From Rhizobiaceae bacterium (GTDB lineage: Bacteria; Pseudomonadota; Alphaproteobacteria; Rhizobiales; Rhizobiaceae): a stretch of DNA of 6,047 nt. Below the pieces are notes generated by a model. The model was given only the letters and a program-made list of their open reading frames with translations. It was not told the origin of the DNA and did no database searches. This document shows, one piece after another, positions 1 through 5,738 of this stretch (the stretch's first letter is position 1; every line of letters starts with the position of its first letter). The stretch spans positions 1 through 6,047 of the forward strand of contig JAEUMA010000034.1 of the NCBI GenBank assembly GCA_016793565.1. Direction: 5' to 3'. The translations under genes were made by a program, and so were the position numbers.

Positions 1-196
1 CGTTGAAGTACACCGTCCCGTCTTCGGGGAAGTAGACCTTCCCGGCCTTGCCGTGCGGCCGCAGGAACTTACCGGCATGGTAGCTGCCGGCGATCGTCAC
101 TGTGTCGAGGCCGAGGCCACGGAACTCGTCGACCGCCGCACCCACGCCCGTTTCGGCGAGGTCCCAGGCGTAGGTGTAGATCGCCTTGTAGCTCAT
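1..196 (-). CDS. Unrecognised protein, N-terminal 65 residues (partial, possible TIM-barrel enzyme)
   Basis: This gene starts at an ATG (196-194) and is cut by the left edge, so only 65 codons are visible. The protein begins MSYKAIYTYAWDLAETGVG. The start is well supported: a GAGGG Shine-Dalgarno (204-208 on the minus strand) sits 7 nt upstream and overlaps the amidohydrolase stop codon, so the two genes are probably translationally coupled across a 10-nt gap. The visible part reads as a beta strand (YKAIYTYAW), a helix (AVDEFRGLG), a second strand (DTVTIAGSYH) and a turn-rich stretch with aromatic residues (GKVYFPEDGTVYF). That alternation is what the first units of a beta/alpha barrel look like, including many glycoside hydrolases and sugar isomerases, but this is inference from pattern alone. 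I do not recognise the family securely. Its place as the last visible gene of the operon suggests a catabolic role beside the amidohydrolase and dehydrogenase. Confidence 0.8.
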   Translation of the reverse strand, partial: MSYKAIYTYAWDLAETGVGAAVDEFRGLGLDTVTIAGSYHAGKFLRPHGKAGKVYFPEDGTVYFN

Positions 197-206
197 CGCC
201 GCGCCC

Positions 207-1412
207 TCAATGATCGTGGTTGCAGCCGAGGAGGAACGGCTCCTCGAAGGGACGCCGCGCGACCTCCATCGGCCGGCCGCCGAGATAGACCGAAACCGGC
301 TGCAGCAGCGTCGAGCCCTGCCGCTTGGTGCCGACCACGTCCTCGAAAACAAAGTTGCTGTCGAATTGGCGCAGCACCGTGATGTCGGCCGGCGCACCGA
401 CGCCGAGATGTCCGAGGTCGGGCCGGCGGATGGCAAGCGCCGGCCGGCTGGTCGACATGCCGATCACTTCCGGCAGCGTCAGCCCGCAATTGAGCAGCTT
501 GTTCATCGTGTGCAGCAGGTCGTAACCCGGCCCTTCGATGGCGATCACATGCACGTCGGACGAGATCAGGTCGGGCTTGAAGCCGTCGGCCAGAGCCCGT
601 TCGGCCGTATCGTAGCCGAAAGCGCCCATGCCGTGCGCGATATCGAACAGCACGCCGCGCTCGCGCGCTACGCGCACCGCCTTCAGCACCTTTCCGTCCG
701 CACCCACCGCCGAATTGGGGTCCGGACGGAAGCAATGGGTAAGAATGTCGCCCGGCCGCAGCATCGAGACGACGTCGGCATAGCTCGGCGGAGCGGTGCC
801 GATATGCGTCATCAGCGGCAGATTTACGGCGTTGGCGGCTTCCAGCGCCAGTTCAAGCGCGCCGAGTCCGAAGGCGCCGGTCACCGGGCCGCCGATGCGA
901 ACCTTCACGCCGACGATGCGGTCTCGGTTAGCCTCGATCTTGGCCACGCAGCGGTCGACCGGGAGCATTTCGCGGAGCGTCGCCTCGCCGATCGAGACGC
1001 CCTTGTCGAAGCCGAAAATGCCCGGGAAAGAGACGTTGAGAAAGGCGAGGATGCGATAGGGTGAGTGCGCCATCACATAATCGCGGAACCCGTCATAGTT
1101 GCCCGCACCGGCGCTGCCGGCGTCGACCAGTGTCGTGGTGGCGGAGCGGCGCGAGATGAAACCCGGATCGACGCTGAGCGAGGTCGCCTTGTGGTAGACG
1201 TGGGTGTGGATGTCGATCAGCCCAGGCGTGACGATCGCGCCGGCGACATTCTCGATCTTCTTCGCCCCCGCCCCCAACCCGGTGCCCAGCGCGGCGATCT
1301 TTCCGTCCTTGACGGCGATGTCCATGACGGCGTCGACGTCGTTTCGCTCGTCGAGCACACGCCCGCCCTGCAGGACGAGATCGTAGCCGCGAGCGGCCGA
1401 TGAATCAGTCAT
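207..1412 (-). CDS. Amidohydrolase/deacetylase metallohydrolase, cog3964 type
   Basis: A 401-residue member of the amidohydrolase superfamily, often mislabelled dihydroorotase. An N-terminal beta-sandwich segment (about 10-62) leads into the metal-binding barrel. Visible ligand candidates are H69 and H71 (DIHTHVYH), K170 (VGVKVR, the usual position of a bridging lysine), H203 (LMTHIG), H226 (ILTHCF) and the catalytic D286 (ISSDVHV). The C-terminal GAPADITVL segment (339-347) is the strand that closes the sandwich domain in this superfamily. A characterised cog3964 member, Atu3266 of Agrobacterium, hydrolyses acetyl-(R)-mandelate and related acyl compounds rather than dihydroorotate, so ester or amide hydrolysis is likely here, with the true substrate unknown. 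An upstream alternative start would add 75 low-complexity residues. The ATG at 1412 is chosen because GGAGGAA (1417-1423) lies immediately upstream and homology-like sequence begins there. The protein is probably cytoplasmic. It lies 77 nt after the dehydrogenase and 10 nt before the next gene. Confidence 0.93.
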   Translation of the reverse strand: MTDSSAARGYDLVLQGGRVLDERNDVDAVMDIAVKDGKIAALGTGLGAGAKKIENVAGAIVTPGLIDIHTHVYHKATSLSVDPGFISRRSATTTLVDAGSAGAGNYDGFRDYVMAHSPYRILAFLNVSFPGIFGFDKGVSIGEATLREMLPVDRCVAKIEANRDRIVGVKVRIGGPVTGAFGLGALELALEAANAVNLPLMTHIGTAPPSYADVVSMLRPGDILTHCFRPDPNSAVGADGKVLKAVRVARERGVLFDIAHGMGAFGYDTAERALADGFKPDLISSDVHVIAIEGPGYDLLHTMNKLLNCGLTLPEVIGMSTSRPALAIRRPDLGHLGVGAPADITVLRQFDSNFVFEDVVGTKRQGSTLLQPVSVYLGGRPMEVARRPFEEPFLLGCNHDH

Positions 1413-1416
1413 CGGA

Positions 1417-1423
1417 TTCCTCC
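1417..1423 (-). promoter_or_regulatory. Ribosome binding site of the amidohydrolase
   Basis: GGAGGAA on the minus strand, ending 4 nt before the ATG at 1412. It decides the start in favour of the 401-residue protein over a longer reading frame open to 1637. Confidence 0.8.
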
Positions 1424-1448
1424 GGTTGCCTCGGCCTTCACCGGGCGG

Positions 1449-1486
1449 ACCTGCCGGCCCGCGCCGCGTGTCGGGGTCGGGCAGGT
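1449..1486 (-). other. Inverted repeat in the dehydrogenase-amidohydrolase gap
   Basis: Perfect 7-bp arms (ACCTGCC at 1449-1455 and GGCAGGT at 1480-1486) enclose a 24-nt GC-rich loop that can pair further through CCCG/CGGG. The structure begins 3 nt after the dehydrogenase stop codon. No T-run follows on the minus strand, so it is not an intrinsic terminator. It could protect or tune the upstream message. Arms this short in GC-rich DNA can arise by chance. Confidence 0.4.
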
Positions 1487-1489
1487 TTC

Positions 1490-2575
1490 TCAGGACAGTT
1501 CGACGACGCGCTTCTCGTTGATCGACTGTTCCGCCGCTAGCACGATGCGCAGGCTGTTCACCGCCGCATCCATGGATTCGGTCAGGTCCAGGTCTTCCCG
1601 GATGGCCTTCAGGAAGAAGGCCTGCTCGCGGTCGCACAGATCCTGGTGTCCTGGCTCGTCGGTCATGTTGAACATCTCGTCCTTGCGGACGAAGTTCTTG
1701 TCGTCTCCGACCTCGGCGTGGTGGTAGCGGATCGCGTCGGTCTTGGTGTGGCGGTCGATATCTGCCGAATCCGAGACATCGGTAAGCTGATCCTTACCTT
1801 CTGAATGCCCCGGTACGATCGAGACGGCACCTTTCGGTCCGACGACGTCCTTCACGAAGAAGGCTTCCTCGCTCATCATCGGGCCCCAGCCGGCCTCGTA
1901 CCATCCGACCGAGCCGTCGTCGAAGGTGACGTGGAGGTGGCCGTAATTCGGCTTGTCGGCCTCCGCCCACAGCCTGGCACCGATGCCGTGCACGCGCACC
2001 GGCTTGGCTTCGGTGAGCTGGCACATCACGTCGACGTAGTGCACGCCGCAATCGACGATGGGGATCAGGCTGTCGATCAGGTTCTTGTGCCAGTGCCATG
2101 CCGGGCCGTTGCTCTGCTGGTTTAGGTTGAGCCGCATCACCAGCGGCTTGCCCAGCGTCTTGCCGAGTTCGATGAACTTCACCCAGCTCGGATGGACGCG
2201 AAGGATGTAGCCCAGCACCAGCTTCTTGTTCTTCTCGCGCGCCAGTTTCACGACCGCCTCGGCGTCCTCGATGTTGGTCGCCAGCGGCTTTTCCATGAAG
2301 ACATGCGCGCCCGCATTGATGGCCTTCATCGCATATTCGGCATGCGTGTTCGGCCATGTGTTGATCGAGACGGCGTCGGGCTTCGTCGCCTTCAACGCCT
2401 CGTCATAGTTCTCGAACAGCGGATAACCCTTGAGCTCATCCGGGATTTTCTTGGACTTTATCGACCGGCTCATCAGCCCGACGATCTCGAAGCCGGGATT
2501 GCGGTGATAGGCGCTCGCATGTGAGGCGCCCATATTGCCGAGCCCGACGACCAGAACTCTAACCTTGTCGGCCAT
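1490..2575 (-). CDS. Gfo/Idh/MocA-family NAD(P)-dependent oxidoreductase
   Basis: A 361-residue protein of the usual length for the family, which oxidises or reduces hydroxyl groups on sugars, inositols and related compounds using NAD(P). The N-terminal Rossmann fold shows the dinucleotide-binding motif GLGNMG (11-16), followed by the conserved EKPLA motif (95-99), whose lysine contacts substrate and cofactor. In the C-terminal alpha/beta domain, DCGVHYVDVM (175-184) supplies D175 and H179, matching the D-x-x-x-H catalytic segment of the family. The ATG at 2575 is preferred over an upstream start at 2629 because GGAGG (2581-2585) lies 5 nt before it and the Rossmann strand MADKVRVLVVG begins there. 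It should be cytoplasmic. Its position between the solute-binding protein and the amidohydrolase suggests that it processes the imported compound or the product of its hydrolysis. The substrate cannot be inferred. Several family members act on myo-inositol or glucose-like sugars, but nothing here selects one. Confidence 0.95.
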   Translation of the reverse strand: MADKVRVLVVGLGNMGASHASAYHRNPGFEIVGLMSRSIKSKKIPDELKGYPLFENYDEALKATKPDAVSINTWPNTHAEYAMKAINAGAHVFMEKPLATNIEDAEAVVKLAREKNKKLVLGYILRVHPSWVKFIELGKTLGKPLVMRLNLNQQSNGPAWHWHKNLIDSLIPIVDCGVHYVDVMCQLTEAKPVRVHGIGARLWAEADKPNYGHLHVTFDDGSVGWYEAGWGPMMSEEAFFVKDVVGPKGAVSIVPGHSEGKDQLTDVSDSADIDRHTKTDAIRYHHAEVGDDKNFVRKDEMFNMTDEPGHQDLCDREQAFFLKAIREDLDLTESMDAAVNSLRIVLAAEQSINEKRVVELS

Positions 2576-2580
2576 CCGGC

Positions 2581-2585
2581 CCTCC
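2581..2585 (-). promoter_or_regulatory. Ribosome binding site of the Gfo/Idh/MocA dehydrogenase
   Basis: GGAGG on the minus strand with a 5-nt spacer to the ATG at 2575. It rules out the longer frame that starts at 2629 and runs through the intergenic stem-loop. Confidence 0.8.
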
Positions 2586-2602
2586 CTGTCTGCTTTTTTG
2601 GA

Positions 2603-2628
2603 TGCGGGCGGCAGCGCCGCCGCCCGCA
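2603..2628 (-). other. Strong intergenic stem-loop after the solute-binding protein gene
   Basis: A perfect 10-bp GC-rich stem with a 6-nt loop: arms TGCGGGCGGC (2603-2612) and GCCGCCCGCA (2619-2628). It starts 22 nt downstream of the binding-protein stop codon. On the minus strand it is followed by a run of A (opposite the T-run at 2594-2599), not T, so it does not fit a Rho-independent terminator. In other transport operons, stems after the binding-protein gene block 3'-5' decay and keep that message more abundant than the genes beyond. A similar role is inferred here. Confidence 0.65.
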
Positions 2629-2650
2629 CTATGCCTGGTCGTCCCGCCGA

Positions 2651-3817
2651 TCAGCCCGGAACGGCCTGATCGTAGAGATGCGCCTTGATCTTCTCGACGT
2701 CGATCGCGGCGAAGGCGTCGCTGAGCTTGTAGCCCTCGGCATCCGCCTTGACCTTGGCATGGTCGAAGTCGTTGGCCGGGCCTACGCAGTCGTTGGTGCA
2801 GACATCCTCGGCCTTGATCGGGTTCGTGACCTGCTTGAGCTTGTAGATCTCGTCGAAGAACACCTGCCAGGCTGCCATGTCGTGGTCGCCCCAGCCCTTG
2901 CGCTTGTCCATGTCGCCGCGGAAGACGGCGATCTGCTGCAGGATGGAGGTGGTGCCGAGTTCCGGCCCGATATTGGTGGCGAGCGTCGGGAACTGCTCGA
3001 ACACGGCCTCGACCGCGGCGCGCGGATTGAGGTAGCCGAACTCCAGACCCATCGCCCAGCCACGCAGATATTTGTCGAGGAATGCCTTCTTGTCCGGATC
3101 CTCGAGGTCGGCCGCCCGCACCACGAAGGTGTTGGCAAACAGCGGAGACCGCTGCACGCCGAGCCAGTATTCGAACTCCAGCCCGCTACCGATCCATTCG
3201 GCGCGCAGGCCTTCCCACGAGAGCGCCGCATCGCCCTGACCAGCCTTGAGAGCCGTGGCCCAGGTCGGCCAGCCGGCCTCGACATACTTGACCTTGGTGA
3301 TGTCGACGCCCTGCACCGCCAGCATCGGGTCAACGATCGACTGCCAGGCAGCCGAGCCCAGCAGAATGGTCTTGCCTTCCAGCGTCTTCAGGTCGTTGGT
3401 GCCCTCGCCCTTGCGGAATGCCAGGCTGAACGTGTCCTTGGCGCCCATGTGGAAGGCCGACTTCAGCTTCATCCCGTTCTGCAGCGCAAAGGAGAACACG
3501 CCTGGCGACGGAAAGCCCATGTCGGCCTGGCCGACGTCCACGAACTTGACCGTCGCGGTACCATCCGACGGGCCGGGCTGCATGTCGGTCTCGATGCCGA
3601 GTTCGCCCTTGTCGAAATAGCCCATCTTCTTGCCGATCCAGTACGGATAGTCGTCGAGCACCTCCAGCGTGCCGCGCGGCGAAATCCAGGTAAACTTCGA
3701 ATAGCCCTCGGCGCTGGCGAGGCGCGGGCGAAGCGTCGTTGCGGTCACAACGCCGGCGGCCGAAACCTGCAGGAATGTGCGGCGGCTCATCCCGCCGGAC
3801 AAGGAAAACCCGTTCAT
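2651..3817 (-). CDS. ABC transporter solute-binding protein, NMT1/SsuA-like, Tat-exported
   Basis: A 388-residue periplasmic binding protein of the SsuA/THI5-like type. The N-terminus carries a twin-arginine export signal: SRRTFLQ (11-17), then a hydrophobic stretch (VSAAGVVTATTL) and a probable cleavage site after ASA (34-36). The mature protein shows the family pattern of a first-lobe strand, a YPYWIGKKMGYFDK segment (57-70), and a DVGQADMGF turn (94-102), where such proteins line the ligand cleft. The cleft region is rich in tryptophan and tyrosine (W158, W183, W186, W201, W208, Y217, W218), which would suit a ring-bearing or sugar-like ligand, though this is only suggestive. The only two cysteines, C340 and C344, form a CTNDC pair. 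The ATG at 3817 has an AAGGGG ribosome site (3826-3831) 8 nt upstream. The in-frame ATG at 3790 lacks one. It lies third in the operon, after its ATPase and permease. The ligand is unknown. Sulfonates, pyrimidines, nitrate-like ions and aromatic compounds are all transported by relatives. Confidence 0.93.
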   Translation of the reverse strand: MNGFSLSGGMSRRTFLQVSAAGVVTATTLRPRLASAEGYSKFTWISPRGTLEVLDDYPYWIGKKMGYFDKGELGIETDMQPGPSDGTATVKFVDVGQADMGFPSPGVFSFALQNGMKLKSAFHMGAKDTFSLAFRKGEGTNDLKTLEGKTILLGSAAWQSIVDPMLAVQGVDITKVKYVEAGWPTWATALKAGQGDAALSWEGLRAEWIGSGLEFEYWLGVQRSPLFANTFVVRAADLEDPDKKAFLDKYLRGWAMGLEFGYLNPRAAVEAVFEQFPTLATNIGPELGTTSILQQIAVFRGDMDKRKGWGDHDMAAWQVFFDEIYKLKQVTNPIKAEDVCTNDCVGPANDFDHAKVKADAEGYKLSDAFAAIDVEKIKAHLYDQAVPG

Positions 3818-3856
3818 ATCTTGTACCCCTTTTGATGGATCGACGCTTGCTAGCTT

Positions 3857-3884
3857 CCGGACGCCACTTCCTCCCGGCGTCAGG
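3857..3884 (-). other. Inverted repeat in the permease-binding protein gap
   Basis: Perfect 6-bp arms GACGCC (3860-3865) and GGCGTC (3876-3881), with two further outer C-G pairs after one mismatch, close a 10-nt loop. It lies about 7 nt after the permease stop codon and about 40 nt before the binding-protein start. No T-run follows on the minus strand. It is a weak candidate for a processing or stabilising stem and may be chance. Confidence 0.35.
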
Positions 3885-3891
3885 TCTTCGT

Positions 3892-4737
3892 TCAGGCCTC
3901 CCAGCTCGCGTACTTCTTCCCCAGCAGGAAGAAGAGCACGTAGATGAGAATGCCCAGTATGGAGAGGATCAGGACGACCGCGAAAAACTGCGGCATCTGG
4001 ATCATGGACGAATAGGAGGTGAGCCGGTTACCGAGGCCGAAGCCGCCACCCACCATCTCCGCGCCCACGGCCGTCAGCAGCCCGAAGATCGAGCCGACCA
4101 TCAGGCCGACAAAGATCATCGGCAGCGCCATCGGCGCACGCACCTTCCAGAAGATCTGCAGCGTCGAGGCGCCGTAAGAGCGCGCCAGTGCGATCTTGCC
4201 ACGATCGACCCGCCTGAAGCCCGTCGCGGCGTTGATCATCACCATCGGCCCCGCGGCGAGCGCCACGGCGATGATGCGCGGCTCGTAGCCGAAGCCGAAG
4301 CGCAGGATGAGAAGCGGCACCAGCGCAAGCATCGGAGTGGTAACGAGCAGCAGGATGTAGGGCGTCACGATCTTCTCTACGAAGGGAAACTGCGTGATCA
4401 CGCCGGCCAGGATCAGCCCGATCGACGCCCCGATGGCGAAGCCGGCGATCAGTTCCACCAGCGTGTGGCCGAGATGCGGGGCGATCAGCGGGAACTCCGT
4501 CACCAGCGCCTTGCCGATCTCGCTCGGCTTGGGCAGCACGTATTGCGGCACCTGAAAGATGTTCAGCAGCAGTTCGGTGCCGCCGATGATCACCACCGCG
4601 ACCAGCAGGATGGCAAAGACCTCGCTCATCGACTTGATGCCGGGGCCGGCAGTAAAGGCCGACATGTTGGTGATGCCGACATCGCCGGCGCCGCCTCCAG
4701 CCTTCTTGAACTCAGGAATGGCGTCGGTGTCGCTCAA
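3892..4737 (-). CDS. ABC transporter permease, SsuC/TauC-like (TTG start)
   Basis: A 281-residue inner-membrane subunit of a binding-protein-dependent importer. Hydrophobic segments are visible near 40-60, 92-114, 125-147, 154-172, 207-227 and 251-272, giving about six membrane spans. The cytoplasmic coupling loop that contacts the ATPase is seen as ALARSYGASTLQIFWKVRAP (183-202) followed by MALP (203-206). It keeps the key glycine (G189) and the LP ending, but the leading EAA is degenerate. The start is taken as the TTG at 4737 because GAGG (4743-4746) lies 5 nt before it and straddles the ATPase stop, leaving only a 7-nt gap. The first ATG, at 4665, has no ribosome site and would drop 24 residues. 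A further upstream TTG at 4785 overlaps the ATPase and has no ribosome site either. The first 35 residues are glycine- and lysine-bearing and probably cytosolic. It should pair with the adjacent ATPase and the binding protein. Confidence 0.92.
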   Translation of the reverse strand: MSDTDAIPEFKKAGGGAGDVGITNMSAFTAGPGIKSMSEVFAILLVAVVIIGGTELLLNIFQVPQYVLPKPSEIGKALVTEFPLIAPHLGHTLVELIAGFAIGASIGLILAGVITQFPFVEKIVTPYILLLVTTPMLALVPLLILRFGFGYEPRIIAVALAAGPMVMINAATGFRRVDRGKIALARSYGASTLQIFWKVRAPMALPMIFVGLMVGSIFGLLTAVGAEMVGGGFGLGNRLTSYSSMIQMPQFFAVVLILSILGILIYVLFFLLGKKYASWEA

Positions 4738-4742
4738 GGGAT

Positions 4743-4748
4743 CCTCAC
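4743..4748 (-). promoter_or_regulatory. Ribosome binding site supporting the TTG start of the permease
   Basis: GTGAGG on the minus strand overlaps the ATPase stop codon (4747-4745) and sits 5 nt before the TTG at 4737. The overlap suggests translational coupling of ATPase and permease. Confidence 0.65.
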
Positions 4749-5566
4749 TCCGCCGCCTTCGCGGCAGGCGGCGTGCCCTGCGCAAACCGGCTCTGCTGGG
4801 TGCCCACGATCTCCAGCTTGATCGCGTTGGTCAGGTCGAAGACTTCCTTGGTCGACATGATTTCCAGCGAGCGGGGCCGCGGGAACGGCACCGTGTGGAT
4901 GTTGGCGACGCGCCCGGGACGCGGGCTCATCACGACGATCCGGTCGGAAAGGAAGATCGCCTCCTCGATCGAATGGGTGATGAGGACGATGGTCGTGTGC
5001 GTATCCAGCCAGATCTCTTCGACCAGCCGGTTCATCTCCTCACGGGTGAAGGCGTCGAGCGCGCCGAACGGCTCGTCCATCAACAGCACCGATGGCTTGT
5101 AGGACAGCGCGCGTACCAGCGCGGCACGCTGCTGCATGCCGCCGGAAAGCTCGCGCGGATAGCGCCCGCCGAACCCTTCCATCCCCACCCTGTTCAACAG
5201 TTCGTCGATCCAGACACGGTCGGGCTTGGTGCCCTTGATCTCGAAAGGAAAGTGGATGTTGGAATCGAGGTTGCGCCACGGCAGCAGGTTGGCTTCCTGG
5301 AACACCATGCCGATCTCGGGATTCGGCCCGGTGATCTGCTTGCCGTCCAGCAGCACCTGGCCGGCGCTGAGACCGTGCAGTCCCGACATCGACCACAAGA
5401 GCGTGGTCTTGCCGCAGCCGGACGGCCCGACGATGGAGACGATCTCGCCCGGCATGATGTCCAGCGAGCATCGGTCGATCGCGAGCAGGTCGCCCGACCG
5501 GGTGTTGTACACCTTGGTCGCCCCGCTCACCCGAAGCTTTGGCTGCGTGGAATTCCCAACCGTCAT
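4745..5566 (-). CDS. ABC transporter ATP-binding protein, SsuB/TauB/NrtD-like
   Basis: A 273-residue ATPase that powers the importer at the cytoplasmic face of the membrane. All signature elements are intact: Walker A GPSGCGKTT (47-55), Q-loop at Q90 in MVFQEANLLPW, ABC signature LSGGMQQR (140-147), Walker B VLLMDEP (160-166) with catalytic E165, D-loop GALD (168-171) and switch H198 in LITHS. The LLPW after the Q-loop is typical of the nitrate/sulfonate/taurine subfamily, which matches the NMT1/SsuA-like binding protein. The C-terminal tail from about 215 (PRPGRVANIHTVPFPRPR) is also common in that subfamily. The ATG at 5566 has GAGG (5571-5574) 4 nt upstream. It is the first gene of the operon, transcribed from the shared divergent region, and is followed 7 nt later by the permease. 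ATP hydrolysis is well supported. Substrate specificity does not reside in this subunit. Confidence 0.96.
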   Translation of the reverse strand: MTVGNSTQPKLRVSGATKVYNTRSGDLLAIDRCSLDIMPGEIVSIVGPSGCGKTTLLWSMSGLHGLSAGQVLLDGKQITGPNPEIGMVFQEANLLPWRNLDSNIHFPFEIKGTKPDRVWIDELLNRVGMEGFGGRYPRELSGGMQQRAALVRALSYKPSVLLMDEPFGALDAFTREEMNRLVEEIWLDTHTTIVLITHSIEEAIFLSDRIVVMSPRPGRVANIHTVPFPRPRSLEIMSTKEVFDLTNAIKLEIVGTQQSRFAQGTPPAAKAAE

Positions 5567-5596
5567 TCTGCCTCGCGCCGTCCCCGTGCCGACGTC

Positions 5597-5622
5597 CAGC
5601 GGCCTCTTTGTTCGGACCGCTG
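5597..5622 (-). other. Possible stem-loop at the 5' end of the operon message
   Basis: CAGCGG (5597-5602) and CCGCTG (5617-5622) are perfect 6-bp arms, with two more C-G pairs possible across a bulge at 5616. If transcription starts near 5622, as the predicted -10 implies, the stem would form at the very 5' end of the leader, about 30 nt before the ATPase ribosome site. It could stabilise the message. It does not cover the ribosome site, and chance is possible. Confidence 0.3.
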
Positions 5623-5628
5623 CAGCAG

Positions 5629-5656
5629 TTTGTAACTATCCGACTTTCCGAGTCAA
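5629..5656 (-). promoter_or_regulatory. Predicted sigma70-type promoter of the transport operon
   Basis: On the minus strand, TTGACT (5656-5651) matches five of six -35 consensus bases. After a 16-nt spacer, TACAAA (5634-5629) matches four of six -10 bases. Transcription would begin near 5622, giving a leader of about 56 nt to the ATPase ATG at 5566. It is the best -35/-10 pair I found in the gap on this strand. Confidence 0.6.
5631..5650. repeat. Tandem 8-bp imperfect repeat in the promoter spacer, candidate operator
   Basis: On the plus strand ACTATCCG (5635-5642) is followed directly by ACTTTCCG (5643-5650), one mismatch apart. The two copies fill the 16-nt spacer of the predicted operon promoter exactly. 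The left copy lies within TGTAACTATCC (5631-5641), which recurs as TGTAACTTTCC at 5728-5738. A regulator bound here would block RNA polymerase. The divergent RpiR protein is the obvious candidate. Confidence 0.45.
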
Positions 5657-5693
5657 GCGCGCTCTTGCTGCAAATTGCCCAACCGCGTGAAAG

Positions 5694-5706
5694 GTTGAAT
5701 TTCAAC
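5694..5706. promoter_or_regulatory. 13-bp palindrome, candidate operator
   Basis: GTTGAA-T-TTCAAC is a perfect inverted repeat with 6-bp arms and a single central base, about 38 bp upstream of the operon -35 element. A weaker outer AACCG (5681-5685)/CGGTT (5706-5710) pair surrounds it. Symmetry suits a dimeric helix-turn-helix regulator such as the adjacent RpiR protein. The position would allow activation of the operon or repression of the regulator's own gene. Confidence 0.45.
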
Positions 5707-5727
5707 GGTTTTTTATCTTGCAGCTCA

Positions 5728-5738
5728 TGTAACTTTCC
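5728..5738. repeat. Distal copy of the TGTAACTWTCC motif
   Basis: TGTAACTTTCC matches TGTAACTATCC at 5631-5641 in 10 of 11 bases, same orientation, 97 bp apart. It is also the core of an inverted repeat ATGTA-7nt-TACAT (5727-5743), 30 bp before the regulator ATG, so it may be an autoregulatory site. Confidence 0.4.

Noticed and set aside
207..1412. Dihydroorotase identity for the amidohydrolase
   Set aside because: The metal-binding framework is shared across the superfamily, the neighbours are not pyrimidine genes, and cog3964 proteins have been shown to be misnamed dihydroorotases.
2594..2628. Rho-independent terminator at the 10-bp stem
   Set aside because: The homopolymer run lies on the side that gives A, not T, after the stem on the transcribed strand. 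On the plus strand the T-run comes before the stem and no gene runs that way.
2651..3817. Thiamine-pyrimidine (THI5/ThiY) or taurine-specific assignment for the binding protein
   Set aside because: The fold is shared but no thiamine or taurine genes are nearby, the THI5 cysteine cluster is absent, and the neighbours point to a different catabolic substrate.
2678..3835. 385-codon open frame on the plus strand opposite the binding-protein gene
   Set aside because: It lies antisense to a clearly recognisable Tat-exported binding protein, has no family-like motifs, and is an expected by-product of GC-rich codon use.
3739..4821. 360-codon open frame on the plus strand opposite the permease gene
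   Set aside because: Its product is an implausible run of His, Arg, Asp and Gln residues, the mirror image of membrane-span codons. The minus-strand permease explains the DNA.
4559..5635. 358-codon open frame on the plus strand opposite the ATPase gene
   Set aside because: It overlaps an intact ATPase with all catalytic motifs and crosses the operon promoter. No recognisable domain.
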